Assembly (NCBI GenBank): GCA_030645495.1
Contig: JAUSLV010000011.1
Span: forward strand, 62,001 to 126,000
From: Actinomycetota bacterium
GTDB lineage: Bacteria > Actinomycetota > Acidimicrobiia > Acidimicrobiales > Ilumatobacteraceae
Direction: 5' to 3'
Length of the DNA: 64,000 nucleotides
Shown: piece by piece, positions 53,065 to 62,075 of the stretch
How the letters are laid out: every line of letters begins with the position of its first letter
Position numbering within the stretch: the first letter of the stretch is position 1
The notes under the pieces: model-generated
What the model saw: the letters and a program-made list of their open reading frames with translations, nothing else
What the model was told of the DNA's origin: nothing
Databases searched by the model: none
Program-made: the position numbers and the translations under genes

Positions 53065-54507
53065 ATGCTGGATCTGCTCGCAGGCTTCGTCAACGAACTG
53101 CGCAACGCGGGGCTGCCCGTTTCTCTCACCGAGAACCTCGACGCGATGGAGGCGGTGCAGCACATCCCCATCGAGGATCGCGAAGCGTTCAAGTACGCGC
53201 TCGGCGCCACCCTCGTGAAGAACAACTCGCACTGGCGCTCGTTCGAGACCGTGTTCGAGGTGTACTTCAGCCTGCGCGGGCCGGAGTACAAGATCAAAGA
53301 GGGCGACGAATCCGAGCTCGACGAGATGTGGCGCGAGATGCAGGAGCAGATGCGCCAAGAGGGTGACAGCCGCGGCAATGCAGGCGGCAGCATGGACAGC
53401 CTCACCCCCGAAGAGATCGCGCAGATGCTGATGTCGGCGCTGATGAACGGCGACCAGGCGATGATGCGGGCGCTGGCCAAGCAGTCGGTGCAGCGTTTCG
53501 CCGGCATGGAGCCCGGTCGGCCGGTGGGCGGCACGTACTACTTGTACCGCACGCTGCGCAATCTCGACCTCGAGGGCATGCTCGAAAAGCTGATGGAGGC
53601 CAGCCGCCAGCAAGTGGGCGGCGAGCTCACCGAGCTGGAAGAGCGCCTCGAGAAGGACGAGTACAACGACCGCATCGAGCAGTTCAAGAAGGAGATCGAG
53701 GCCGAGATCCGGCGTCGATTGGTGGCCGACCGTGGCGCCGAGGCGATGGCCAAGACGTTGCGCAAGCCGCTGCCCGAAGACGTGGAGTTCATGCACGCGT
53801 CGCGCGACGAGATGCAGAGCCTGAAGAAGGCGCTGCAGCCGCTGACGCGCAAGCTGGCCGCGCGCTTGGCGCGCAAGCGCAAGCACGGCCGCAAGGGCCC
53901 GCTGGATTTTCGTAGCACCGTGCGCCACTCACTCTCGTACGGCGGTGTGCCCGCCGAGCCGAAGTTCAAGTACCCGCGCCCGGCCAAGCCCGAGCTGATG
54001 GTGATCGCCGACATCAGCGGTTCAGTGGCGGCGTTCGCCCGCTTCACACTGATGCTGGTGTACGCGATCCAGGGTCACTTCTCGAAGGTGCGCTCGTTCG
54101 TGTTCATCGACGGCATCGATGAGGTCACCGACTACTTCAAGGGCGAGGAAGACATCGCCAACGCGATCCACCGCGTGAACACCGAGGCCGACGTGGTGTG
54201 GGTGGACGGGCACAGCGACTACGGCCATGCCTTCGAAGTGTTCTGGGAGCGCTACGGCAAGGACGTGGGCCCCAAGACCACGGTGCTGCTGCTGGGCGAC
54301 GCGCGCAACAACTATCACGCCAGCCAGGCGTGGGTGATCAAGGAGATCCGCCAGAAGGCACGTCACGTGTACTGGCTGAACCCCGAGCCGAAGAGCTACT
54401 GGAACACCGGCGACAGCATCGTCGGCGACTACGGCACCCACACCGACGGTGTGTACGAGTGCCGCAACCTGCGCCAGCTGGAAGGCTTCGTCGAGAAGCT
54501 GGCGTAG
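53065..54507 (+). CDS. CoxE-like VWA-domain protein
   Basis: A 480-residue protein. Residues about 1-290 are largely helical and charged, with a Met/Glu-rich stretch (LDEMWREMQEQMRQE) and a long coiled segment (LTELEERLEKDEYND). The VWA domain (about 305-480) carries the metal-ion-dependent adhesion site in VIADISGSVAAFARFT (DxSxS) and LLGDARNNY. This is the CoxE-like architecture that works with MoxR ATPases in metal-cofactor insertion or protein maturation. Its usual ATPase neighbour is the MoxR gene at 51092-51958, interrupted here by a reversed glycosyltransferase gene. Cytoplasmic, no membrane helix. Confidence 0.88.
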   Translation: MLDLLAGFVNELRNAGLPVSLTENLDAMEAVQHIPIEDREAFKYALGATLVKNNSHWRSFETVFEVYFSLRGPEYKIKEGDESELDEMWREMQEQMRQEGDSRGNAGGSMDSLTPEEIAQMLMSALMNGDQAMMRALAKQSVQRFAGMEPGRPVGGTYYLYRTLRNLDLEGMLEKLMEASRQQVGGELTELEERLEKDEYNDRIEQFKKEIEAEIRRRLVADRGAEAMAKTLRKPLPEDVEFMHASRDEMQSLKKALQPLTRKLAARLARKRKHGRKGPLDFRSTVRHSLSYGGVPAEPKFKYPRPAKPELMVIADISGSVAAFARFTLMLVYAIQGHFSKVRSFVFIDGIDEVTDYFKGEEDIANAIHRVNTEADVVWVDGHSDYGHAFEVFWERYGKDVGPKTTVLLLGDARNNYHASQAWVIKEIRQKARHVYWLNPEPKSYWNTGDSIVGDYGTHTDGVYECRNLRQLEGFVEKLA

Positions 54508-54525
54508 TGCACGCTGCCAGCGGTT

Positions 54526-56021
<1,496 letters not shown>

Positions 56022-56025
<4 letters not shown>

Positions 56026-56663
56026 GTGTGGACTCCGTTGGTGAGTGGCGAGTTGAGGGTTCGATCCGCGAGCAGATCGGTACAGAGGTTGCGCATGGTG
56101 TCGACGAGCAGGCGGTGCTCGGTGGCGTGCACCCGTTCCTCGAGCGTGTCGAGGGTGTCGTCGGGCAGGATCGGCACCGGGGCGGTGGCCACCACCGGGC
56201 CGTCGTCGACGCCTTCGTCGGGAACATAGTGGATCATCACGCCGGTCGCGTTGCGGGCGCAGGCCTGTGCTTCGGCGAACGCCCGCTCGATTGCCCGCGT
56301 GCCGGGCAGCTCGCCGGGCAGGGCGGGGTGCAGGTTGAGGATCATGCTCGGGAACCATCCGAGGAACCCGATCGTCAGCACCCGCATCCAGCCGACGAGC
56401 AGCACGAAGTCGGGGTCGAAGCCGGTGACGATGTCGGCCAGGCGGGCGTCGTAGTCCTCCCGCGACTCTCCCGGTCGACGGCCCACGTGCACCGCGGGCA
56501 GGCCCGCCGCGTCGGCGCGAACGAGGGCACGGGCGTCGGCCTTGTCGCTGATCACCGCCACGACCTGCGCCGGCAGTGCACCTGCCGCGCACGCATCGAT
56601 CAGCGCCTGAGCGTTCGATCCGTTGCCGGAAGCCATCAACACCAGGCGACAACGTGATTCCAT
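56022..56663 (-). CDS. purN: Phosphoribosylglycinamide formyltransferase (GAR transformylase)
   Basis: A 213-residue enzyme of normal length. It begins [20 protein letters not shown] and has [21 protein letters not shown] with the catalytic Asn-His region, and [20 protein letters not shown] with the catalytic Asp loop. It formylates GAR with 10-formyl-tetrahydrofolate in the cytoplasm. A -10 box (TAGCGT) ends 6 nt before the ATG, so purN and guaB may be transcribed separately from the pur genes upstream. An 82-bp gap separates it from the purD-purM fusion; guaB follows with a 4-bp overlap. Confidence 0.95.
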
Positions 56664-56669
56664 GTGCCG

Positions 56670-56675
56670 ACGCTA
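56670..56675 (-). promoter_or_regulatory. -10 box TAGCGT, leaderless start of purN
   Basis: On the minus strand TAGCGT ends 6 nt before the ATG at 56663, with no Shine-Dalgarno between. Confidence 0.5.
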
Positions 56676-56745
56676 GGTCCATTCGTTCCAGAGCAGCGAC
56701 GTGTCTGAACGAAAAGTTCGCATCGAGACCCGCGGGCAGGCGGGG

Positions 56746-58920
56746 TCAGGGGAGGAGGTGAACCGAGCCGGTGCCGGGGGTGAGTGTGCCGATGACCCAG
56801 GTGGGTTCGGGGATGCTGGCCTGGACGGCAGCGAGATCCTGCGCAGCGCAGATGGCGACCATGCCGACGCCCATGTTGAGCGTGCGGTACAGCTCGTGGG
56901 TGGGCAGCGCGGCGACTTCCTGTACCAGGCGGAACAGGGGCGGCACGGGCCACGAACCGAGCTGGATGGATGCGTCGAGCGTGGCGGGCAGCACGCGCGG
57001 CAGGTTCTCCGGCAGGCCTCCGCCGGTGATGTGCGCGAGCGCCTTGATCCGGCTGCCATCCAGCACGTCTGACAGCACGGGCAAGTAGTTGCGGTGCGGC
57101 CGCAGCAGTGCCTCGCCGAGCGTGCAGTCGAATCCGGCCGGCACGCTGTCCATCGGCAGCCAGGCGAACAGCTTGCGCAACAGCGAGTAGCCGTTGGTGT
57201 GGGGGCCGTTGGAGGCGATGCCCACGAGCACATCGCCGGCGTCGAGCGAACCCCGCGGCAGCATCTGCGCACGATCGACCAGGCCCACGAGCGTGCCGGC
57301 GATGTCGAACGCGCCCTCGGCGTACACGCCGGGCATCTCGGCCGTCTCGCCTCCCAGCAGCGCGCATCCGGCGGCCTCACACGCCTCGGCCATGCCGGTG
57401 ACCACCTCGGCCACGTGGTCGGCGTTCAGCTTGCTGCTGGCGATGTAATCGAGGAAGAACAGCGGGCGCGCGCCCTGCACGAGCACGTCGTCGATGCAGT
57501 GGTTGACGATGTCCATGCCGACGCCGCGGAACTTGCCGAGGCGGGCGGCGAGCTCGACCTTCGTGCCCACGCCGTCGGTGGACGCGACCAACAGCGGTTC
57601 ATCCATCTCCTTGATCGCCGCCAGGCTGAACACGCCGCCGAAGCTGCCCACGCCGCGCAGCACGGCCGGCCCGTGCGTGCGCTCGACGGCCGCCTTCATC
57701 TGGTCGACGGCACGCGTGCCCTCGTCGATGTCGACGCCGGCCCCGGCGTACGACGACAAGCCGGCGCCGACGGAGCGCCAGCCGATGTCGCCGCGCACCT
57801 GCATGCCCTCGAAGCTGATCGCTTTCATGCGGTGGTAGGCGTGAGCGCGGGCGGTGCCCAGGTCGTTGCCCAGGCCGGTGACCGCGAGCACCCGCCCGCC
57901 GGTGACGATGGTGCCGTCGGTGCCCGCGCGGAACACCATCGCGTCGGGCCAGTCGTGCAGGTCGCCGGAAATCGTGCCGCCGGGGATCGGCGCCGCGGGG
58001 TACCCGGGCGCCGCGGCCACGACGGTGCAGGAGAACCCGCGGGATTGGATGCGCCGCTCGCCGAGCTGCCCGCGGCAACAGGCCAGCGCCAGCTCGGCGA
58101 GGTCGTCGGTGACGAGCGGCAGCACGGCCTGCGCCTCGGGGTCGCCGAAGCGGCAGTTGTACTCCAGCAGCTTGGGGCCGTCGGCGGTGAGCATCAGGCC
58201 CGCGTACAGCACGCCGATGTAGGGGGCTCCGGCCTCCCAGAGGTGGTCGAGCACGGGCTGGATGAACGTGGCCGTCAGCTCGTCGGCGTCGTACGGCACC
58301 GGCGCCGGAGCGTAGGCGCCCATGCCGCCGGTGTTGGGGCCGGTGTCGCCCTCGCCGATGCGCTTGTGGTCCTGAGCGATCGGCAGCGGGCGGGCCACTC
58401 GGCCGTCGCACATCGCCATCAGGCTGCACTCGGGGCCGACGAGGCGCTCCTCCAACACGATCGGGCCCTGCTCCACCAGTTCGTGGATCGCGGCGAGGGT
58501 CTCCGCTTCGCCGTCGGGAACGATCACGCCCTTGCCCGCGGCCAGCCCGTCGAGCTTCACCACCACGGGCTTGGCGAACTCGCGCCACCAGGCGATGGCC
58601 TCGTCGGCCGACGACGACATGTGGAACACGGGTGAGGGCAGGCCCAATGTGGCGGCCAGCGTGCGCGTGAACCCCTTCGAACTTTCCAGCCGGGCAAGCG
58701 CCGCGGTGGGGCCGAAGCAGGGGATGTGCGCCTCGGCGCAGCGGTCGGCGACGCCGGCGACGAGCGCGGCCTCCGGGCCCACGATCACCAGGTCGGCGAC
58801 GGGCCCAGAAGGAGTCGGGTCGGGCAGATCGGCCAGTACGTGCACGTCGTGGCCGCGGCGGCGGCAGGCCCAGGCGATGGCCGACTCGCGCCCGCCGCCA
58901 CCGATCACCAGAACCTTCAC
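56746..58920 (-). CDS. purD-purM: Bifunctional PurD-PurM fusion (GAR synthetase + AIR synthetase)
   Basis: One 724-residue protein, with no stop between two normally separate enzymes. Residues 1-about 382 are PurD (ATP-grasp): VKVLVIGGGGRESAIAW, LESSKGFTRTLAATLGLPSP, VVVKLDGLAAGKGVIV, IGEGDTGPNTGGMGAYAP, LEYNCRFGDPEAQAVLPL. Its first domain is about 35 residues shorter than usual. Residues about 383-724 are PurM: SSYAGAGVDIDEGTRAVDQM, LVASTDGVGTKVELAA, MDIVNHCIDDVLVQGARPLFFLDY, ALLGGETAEMPGVY, AHITGGGLPENLPRVLP. All key regions of both enzymes are intact. The fused enzyme should make GAR and, later in the pathway, AIR. The GTG overlaps the purF stop (GTGA). The same fusion order is known in yeast Ade5,7 and animal GART. 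Confidence 0.92.
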   Translation of the reverse strand: MKVLVIGGGGRESAIAWACRRRGHDVHVLADLPDPTPSGPVADLVIVGPEAALVAGVADRCAEAHIPCFGPTAALARLESSKGFTRTLAATLGLPSPVFHMSSSADEAIAWWREFAKPVVVKLDGLAAGKGVIVPDGEAETLAAIHELVEQGPIVLEERLVGPECSLMAMCDGRVARPLPIAQDHKRIGEGDTGPNTGGMGAYAPAPVPYDADELTATFIQPVLDHLWEAGAPYIGVLYAGLMLTADGPKLLEYNCRFGDPEAQAVLPLVTDDLAELALACCRGQLGERRIQSRGFSCTVVAAAPGYPAAPIPGGTISGDLHDWPDAMVFRAGTDGTIVTGGRVLAVTGLGNDLGTARAHAYHRMKAISFEGMQVRGDIGWRSVGAGLSSYAGAGVDIDEGTRAVDQMKAAVERTHGPAVLRGVGSFGGVFSLAAIKEMDEPLLVASTDGVGTKVELAARLGKFRGVGMDIVNHCIDDVLVQGARPLFFLDYIASSKLNADHVAEVVTGMAEACEAAGCALLGGETAEMPGVYAEGAFDIAGTLVGLVDRAQMLPRGSLDAGDVLVGIASNGPHTNGYSLLRKLFAWLPMDSVPAGFDCTLGEALLRPHRNYLPVLSDVLDGSRIKALAHITGGGLPENLPRVLPATLDASIQLGSWPVPPLFRLVQEVAALPTHELYRTLNMGVGMVAICAAQDLAAVQASIPEPTWVIGTLTPGTGSVHLLP

Positions 58921-60377
58921 GACAGGGCACCTTCGAAGCTCAGCTTGGGCGGGGCGTCGGTGACGGGCATCGGGTAGTTGCCGGTGAAGCAACCGTTGCA
59001 GTATCCCGCGCCCGAGCCGCCGTGCTCGGGCTCGATCGCCTGGTTCATCCCCTCCAGCGACAAGAACGCCAGCGAGTCGGCGCCGATCAGCTGGCGGATC
59101 TCCTCCACGCTGAGGCGCGCGGCCATCAGGTCGCCGTCGTGGCCCATGTCGACGCCGAAGTGGCAGGCGTCGGTGATCGGCGGGCAGGTGATGCGTACGT
59201 GCACCTCGGTGGCGCCGGCATCGCGCACCAGCTTCACGAGCGGGCCGGCCGTGGTGCCACGCACGAGCGAGTCGTCGATCATCACCACCCGCTTCCCCGT
59301 GAGGTTCTCGGCGAGCGCGTTGAACTTCAACGCCACGCCACGGTCGCGTAGGTCTTGCGTTGGTTCGATGAACGTGCGGCCGATGTAGCGGTTCTTGATC
59401 AGGCCGTCGTTGTGCGGAATGCCACTCTGGCGGCTGTAGCCGATGGCGGCGGGGATCGAGCTGTCGGGTACGGGAATCACCACGTCGGCGTCGACACCCG
59501 ACTCGATCGCGAGCTGCTCGCCCAGCCGCTGGCGTACGTGGTGCACGTTGCGCCCGGCCCACACGCTGTCGGGGCGGCTGAAATACACGAACTCGAACGT
59601 GCAGCGCGCGCCGGTGACGGCGGGGGTGAGGGCCTGTCGCCGAGTGATCTCCGCGCCCTGCAAGGTGACGATCTCGCCGGGCTGCACCTCGGTGATGTCC
59701 ACGCAGCCAAGCGTGTTGAGCGCGCACGTTTCGCTGGCGACGGCATGGCCGCCATGAGGCAGGCGGCCCACGCTCAACGGGCGGAAGCCCCACGGGTCGC
59801 GCACCGCGATCACGCGGTCGTTGGCCAGCAGCACCAGCGAGTACGCGCCCTTCCATGCCGGCAGCGTGCGCTCGACGCGGTCTTCCCACGTGCGGCCACC
59901 GGCTGCGGCCAACATCAGCGTGAGCACCTCGGTGTCGCTGGTGGCGGTGAGGCCGAAGCCCTTGGCCAGCAACTCTTCGCGCAGCGCGGCGGCGTTCACC
60001 AGGTTGCCGTTGTGCGCCACCGCCAACGGACCGTGCATCGTCTCCACCAGGAACGGCTGGATGTTGCGATGGGCGTTGGCCCCGGTGGTGCTGTAGCGCG
60101 TGTGTCCCACACCGTGGTAGCCGGTGAGCTGCGCCATGGTGGCCGGGGTGAACACGTTGGAGACGAGGCCGCTGTCCTTGTGCATGCGCACGCGGCTGCC
60201 ATCGCTGACCGCGATGCCGGCGGCCTCTTGGCCACGATGTTGCAACGCGAACAACCCGAAGAACGCGAGTTGGGCGATGCCCTCGCCGTGCGGTGTGGAC
60301 ACGCCGAACACGCCGCACTCCTCGTGCGGTGCGTCGTCGTGCGGATAACGGGTGAGTGCTGACTCGTCAGGAAACAT
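58917..60377 (-). CDS. purF: Amidophosphoribosyltransferase
   Basis: A 486-residue enzyme. After a short propeptide the catalytic N-terminal Cys is in HEECGVFGVSTPHGEG. The glutaminase half has GVGHTRYSTTGANAHRNIQPF and HNGNLVNAAAL; the PRTase half has the PRPP loop RVVMIDDSLVRGTT. Cysteines in CPPITDACHFGVDM and AGYCNGCFTGNYP fit the iron-sulfur-cluster type of PurF, as in Bacillus. It makes phosphoribosylamine from PRPP and glutamine, the first committed purine step. ATG at 60377 is preferred. It overlaps the purC 3' end by 11 nt, so the genes are coupled. Confidence 0.95.
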   Translation of the reverse strand: MFPDESALTRYPHDDAPHEECGVFGVSTPHGEGIAQLAFFGLFALQHRGQEAAGIAVSDGSRVRMHKDSGLVSNVFTPATMAQLTGYHGVGHTRYSTTGANAHRNIQPFLVETMHGPLAVAHNGNLVNAAALREELLAKGFGLTATSDTEVLTLMLAAAGGRTWEDRVERTLPAWKGAYSLVLLANDRVIAVRDPWGFRPLSVGRLPHGGHAVASETCALNTLGCVDITEVQPGEIVTLQGAEITRRQALTPAVTGARCTFEFVYFSRPDSVWAGRNVHHVRQRLGEQLAIESGVDADVVIPVPDSSIPAAIGYSRQSGIPHNDGLIKNRYIGRTFIEPTQDLRDRGVALKFNALAENLTGKRVVMIDDSLVRGTTAGPLVKLVRDAGATEVHVRITCPPITDACHFGVDMGHDGDLMAARLSVEEIRQLIGADSLAFLSLEGMNQAIEPEHGGSGAGYCNGCFTGNYPMPVTDAPPKLSFEGALS

Positions 60378-61356
60378 GGCGCAGGGCCTCCGTGATGCGG
60401 GGTGCGACTGGATAGGCGCCGGGAACGAACTGGGCACCGGTGATCTGTTCGTAGGCCTGGATGTAGCGAGCCGACGTCTGCTGCCACACCTCGGGGTCGA
60501 GCGTGGGCGGGTCGCCGTGCCCGGTGTAGCCGGCATCGAGCAGCGCCCGGCGCACGACCTCCTTGTCGAGGCTCTCGGGCTCGTCGCCAGTGGCGATGCG
60601 CTGCCCGTACGACGTTTCCACCCAATAGCGAGAGGAGTCGGGAGTGTGCATCTCGTCGATCAGCATCACGCTGCCGGCCTCGTCGAGTCCGAACTCGTAC
60701 TTCGTGTCGGCCAGGATCAGCCCCGCCCGCTCGGCCACCTGCTGACCGCGCTGGAACAGCAGCAGTGCCGCCTCCACCACCTGCCCCCACACGTTCGGCT
60801 CGACCAAGCCCTGCTGCACCACCTCGGCCACCGTGATCGGCTCGTCGTGAGCGCCGTCCTGCGCCTTGGTGGTGGGCGTCACCAGCGCGTAGGGGAGCGC
60901 GCTGTTCTTGAGCAGACCATCGGGGAACGGGTGGCCGTAGATCGTGCGCGCACCGTCGGCGTACTGACGCCACAGCGAGGTGGAGGTGACGCCGGTGATG
61001 TAGCCGCGCACCACCACTTCCACCGGCAGCGGGGTGGCCACACGAGCGATCAGCACGTTGGGGTCGGGCACCGACAGCACGTGGTTGGGCACGATGTCGG
61101 CAGTCTCGGCGAACCACCACGCGGCCAACTGGTTGAGCACCTGCCCCTTGTAGGGCACACCCTCGATCACGCGGTCGAACGCGCTGAGTCGATCGGTGGT
61201 GACGAACAGCCGACGGCCGCCCACCGCATGGGCATCTGGCAGCGAATAGCTGACGCGCACCTTGCCCTCGCGCCTGTCGGGCAAGGCCAGATCGATGTCC
61301 ATGAACGGCGAGGGCATGAACGGCCCAGGTATAGACGGCACCGCGCTCACGGTCAT
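60367..61356 (-). CDS. purC: SAICAR synthase
   Basis: A 329-residue enzyme. It carries DRREGKVRVSYSLPDAHAVGG and RRLFVTTDRLSAFDRVIEGVPYKGQVLNQ, then PLPVEVVVRGYITGVT, LILADTKYEFGLDEAGSVMLIDEMHTPDSSRYW and the C-terminal helix region. These are SAICAR-synthase signatures; the length and the N-terminal insertion resemble the longer yeast-type enzyme. It joins CAIR and aspartate with ATP in the cytoplasm. ATG at 61356 lies 8 nt after the purQ stop. An alternative ATG a few codons later (PSPFMDIDL) is possible. Confidence 0.93.
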   Translation of the reverse strand: MTVSAVPSIPGPFMPSPFMDIDLALPDRREGKVRVSYSLPDAHAVGGRRLFVTTDRLSAFDRVIEGVPYKGQVLNQLAAWWFAETADIVPNHVLSVPDPNVLIARVATPLPVEVVVRGYITGVTSTSLWRQYADGARTIYGHPFPDGLLKNSALPYALVTPTTKAQDGAHDEPITVAEVVQQGLVEPNVWGQVVEAALLLFQRGQQVAERAGLILADTKYEFGLDEAGSVMLIDEMHTPDSSRYWVETSYGQRIATGDEPESLDKEVVRRALLDAGYTGHGDPPTLDPEVWQQTSARYIQAYEQITGAQFVPGAYPVAPRITEALRHVS

Positions 61357-61364
61357 CTCACGCC

Positions 61365-62075
61365 CTATCGCTCGCGGGCGTAACGCACGCCCTGCTGGAA
61401 CACTGCCAGACCCAGGCCGGTGGCGGTACCGCGGGCATGCCGCGGGTGCTGGCGGGCGACCACGTGGTTCTCGGGATGCGGCATCAGGCCCAGCACGACG
61501 CCGCTCTCGTCGCACACTCCGGCGATCGCGTCCTGCGAGCCGTTGGGGTTGTGGCCCGCGTAGGTGAACGCCACCTGGCCGTTGGCGGCCAGGCCTGCGG
61601 GGTCGGGATGCACGTAGCGGCCCTCGCCGTGGGCGATCGGGCACTCGATCGGTTCCAGACCCTGCGTCCACACGCAGCGGCCGGCGGGCACATCGAGTCG
61701 CCCCCACTCGCACTGGAAGTGGCCGCTGGCGTTGTGCCCCAGTGCGCCGGGCAACAGGCCGGTGCGGGTGAGCACCTGGAAGCCGTTGCAGATGCCGATC
61801 ACTGGTTTGCCGGCGGCCACGAACGCGCGCAGGGTGTCGCCCACGCCGTGGGTGAGCTGCAGCGACCACATCCGGCCTGCACCCAGCGCGTCGGCGTAGC
61901 TGAAGCCACCGGCCACCACCAGCAGCTGCGCGTCGTGCAGCACGGTCGGGTCGGCCAGCAGCTCGGCCAGCAGTGTGATCCGCGGTGCGGCACCGGCAAG
62001 TTCGAGCGCGAACGCGACATCGTGGTCGCGGTTCGTGCCGGGGGCGGCGAGCACGAGGGCGGTGGGTGCGCTCAC
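61365..62075 (-). CDS. purQ: FGAM synthase glutaminase subunit
   Basis: A 236-residue class I glutamine amidotransferase. The catalytic Cys is in GKPVIGICNGFQVLTRTG (about residue 97) and the His-Glu pair in GLMPHPENHVVARQHP. Strand AAPGTNRDHDVAFALELAGA begins the domain. It supplies ammonia to PurL for FGAR amidation. Three-part FGAM synthase also needs PurS, which is not in the window and may lie upstream of purL. GTG at 62075 overlaps the purL stop (GTGA), so stoichiometry is coupled. Confidence 0.94.
   Translation of the reverse strand: MSAPTALVLAAPGTNRDHDVAFALELAGAAPRITLLAELLADPTVLHDAQLLVVAGGFSYADALGAGRMWSLQLTHGVGDTLRAFVAAGKPVIGICNGFQVLTRTGLLPGALGHNASGHFQCEWGRLDVPAGRCVWTQGLEPIECPIAHGEGRYVHPDPAGLAANGQVAFTYAGHNPNGSQDAIAGVCDESGVVLGLMPHPENHVVARQHPRHARGTATGLGLAVFQQGVRYARER

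Noticed and set aside
56707-56719. GAAC-N5-GTTC between purD-purM and purN as a LexA-type or PurR-type operator
   Set aside because: Arms are only 4 bp, and the spacing is 5 rather than the 4 of the actinobacterial LexA box. PurR boxes of the Bacillus type come as spaced pairs, and no second box is seen.
58921-60318. Upstream extension of the purD-purM frame through the purF region
   Set aside because: The extra 466 codons are a shadow of purF in another frame. The PurD Rossmann start (VKVLVIGGGG) begins at the GTG at 58920, which overlaps the purF stop.
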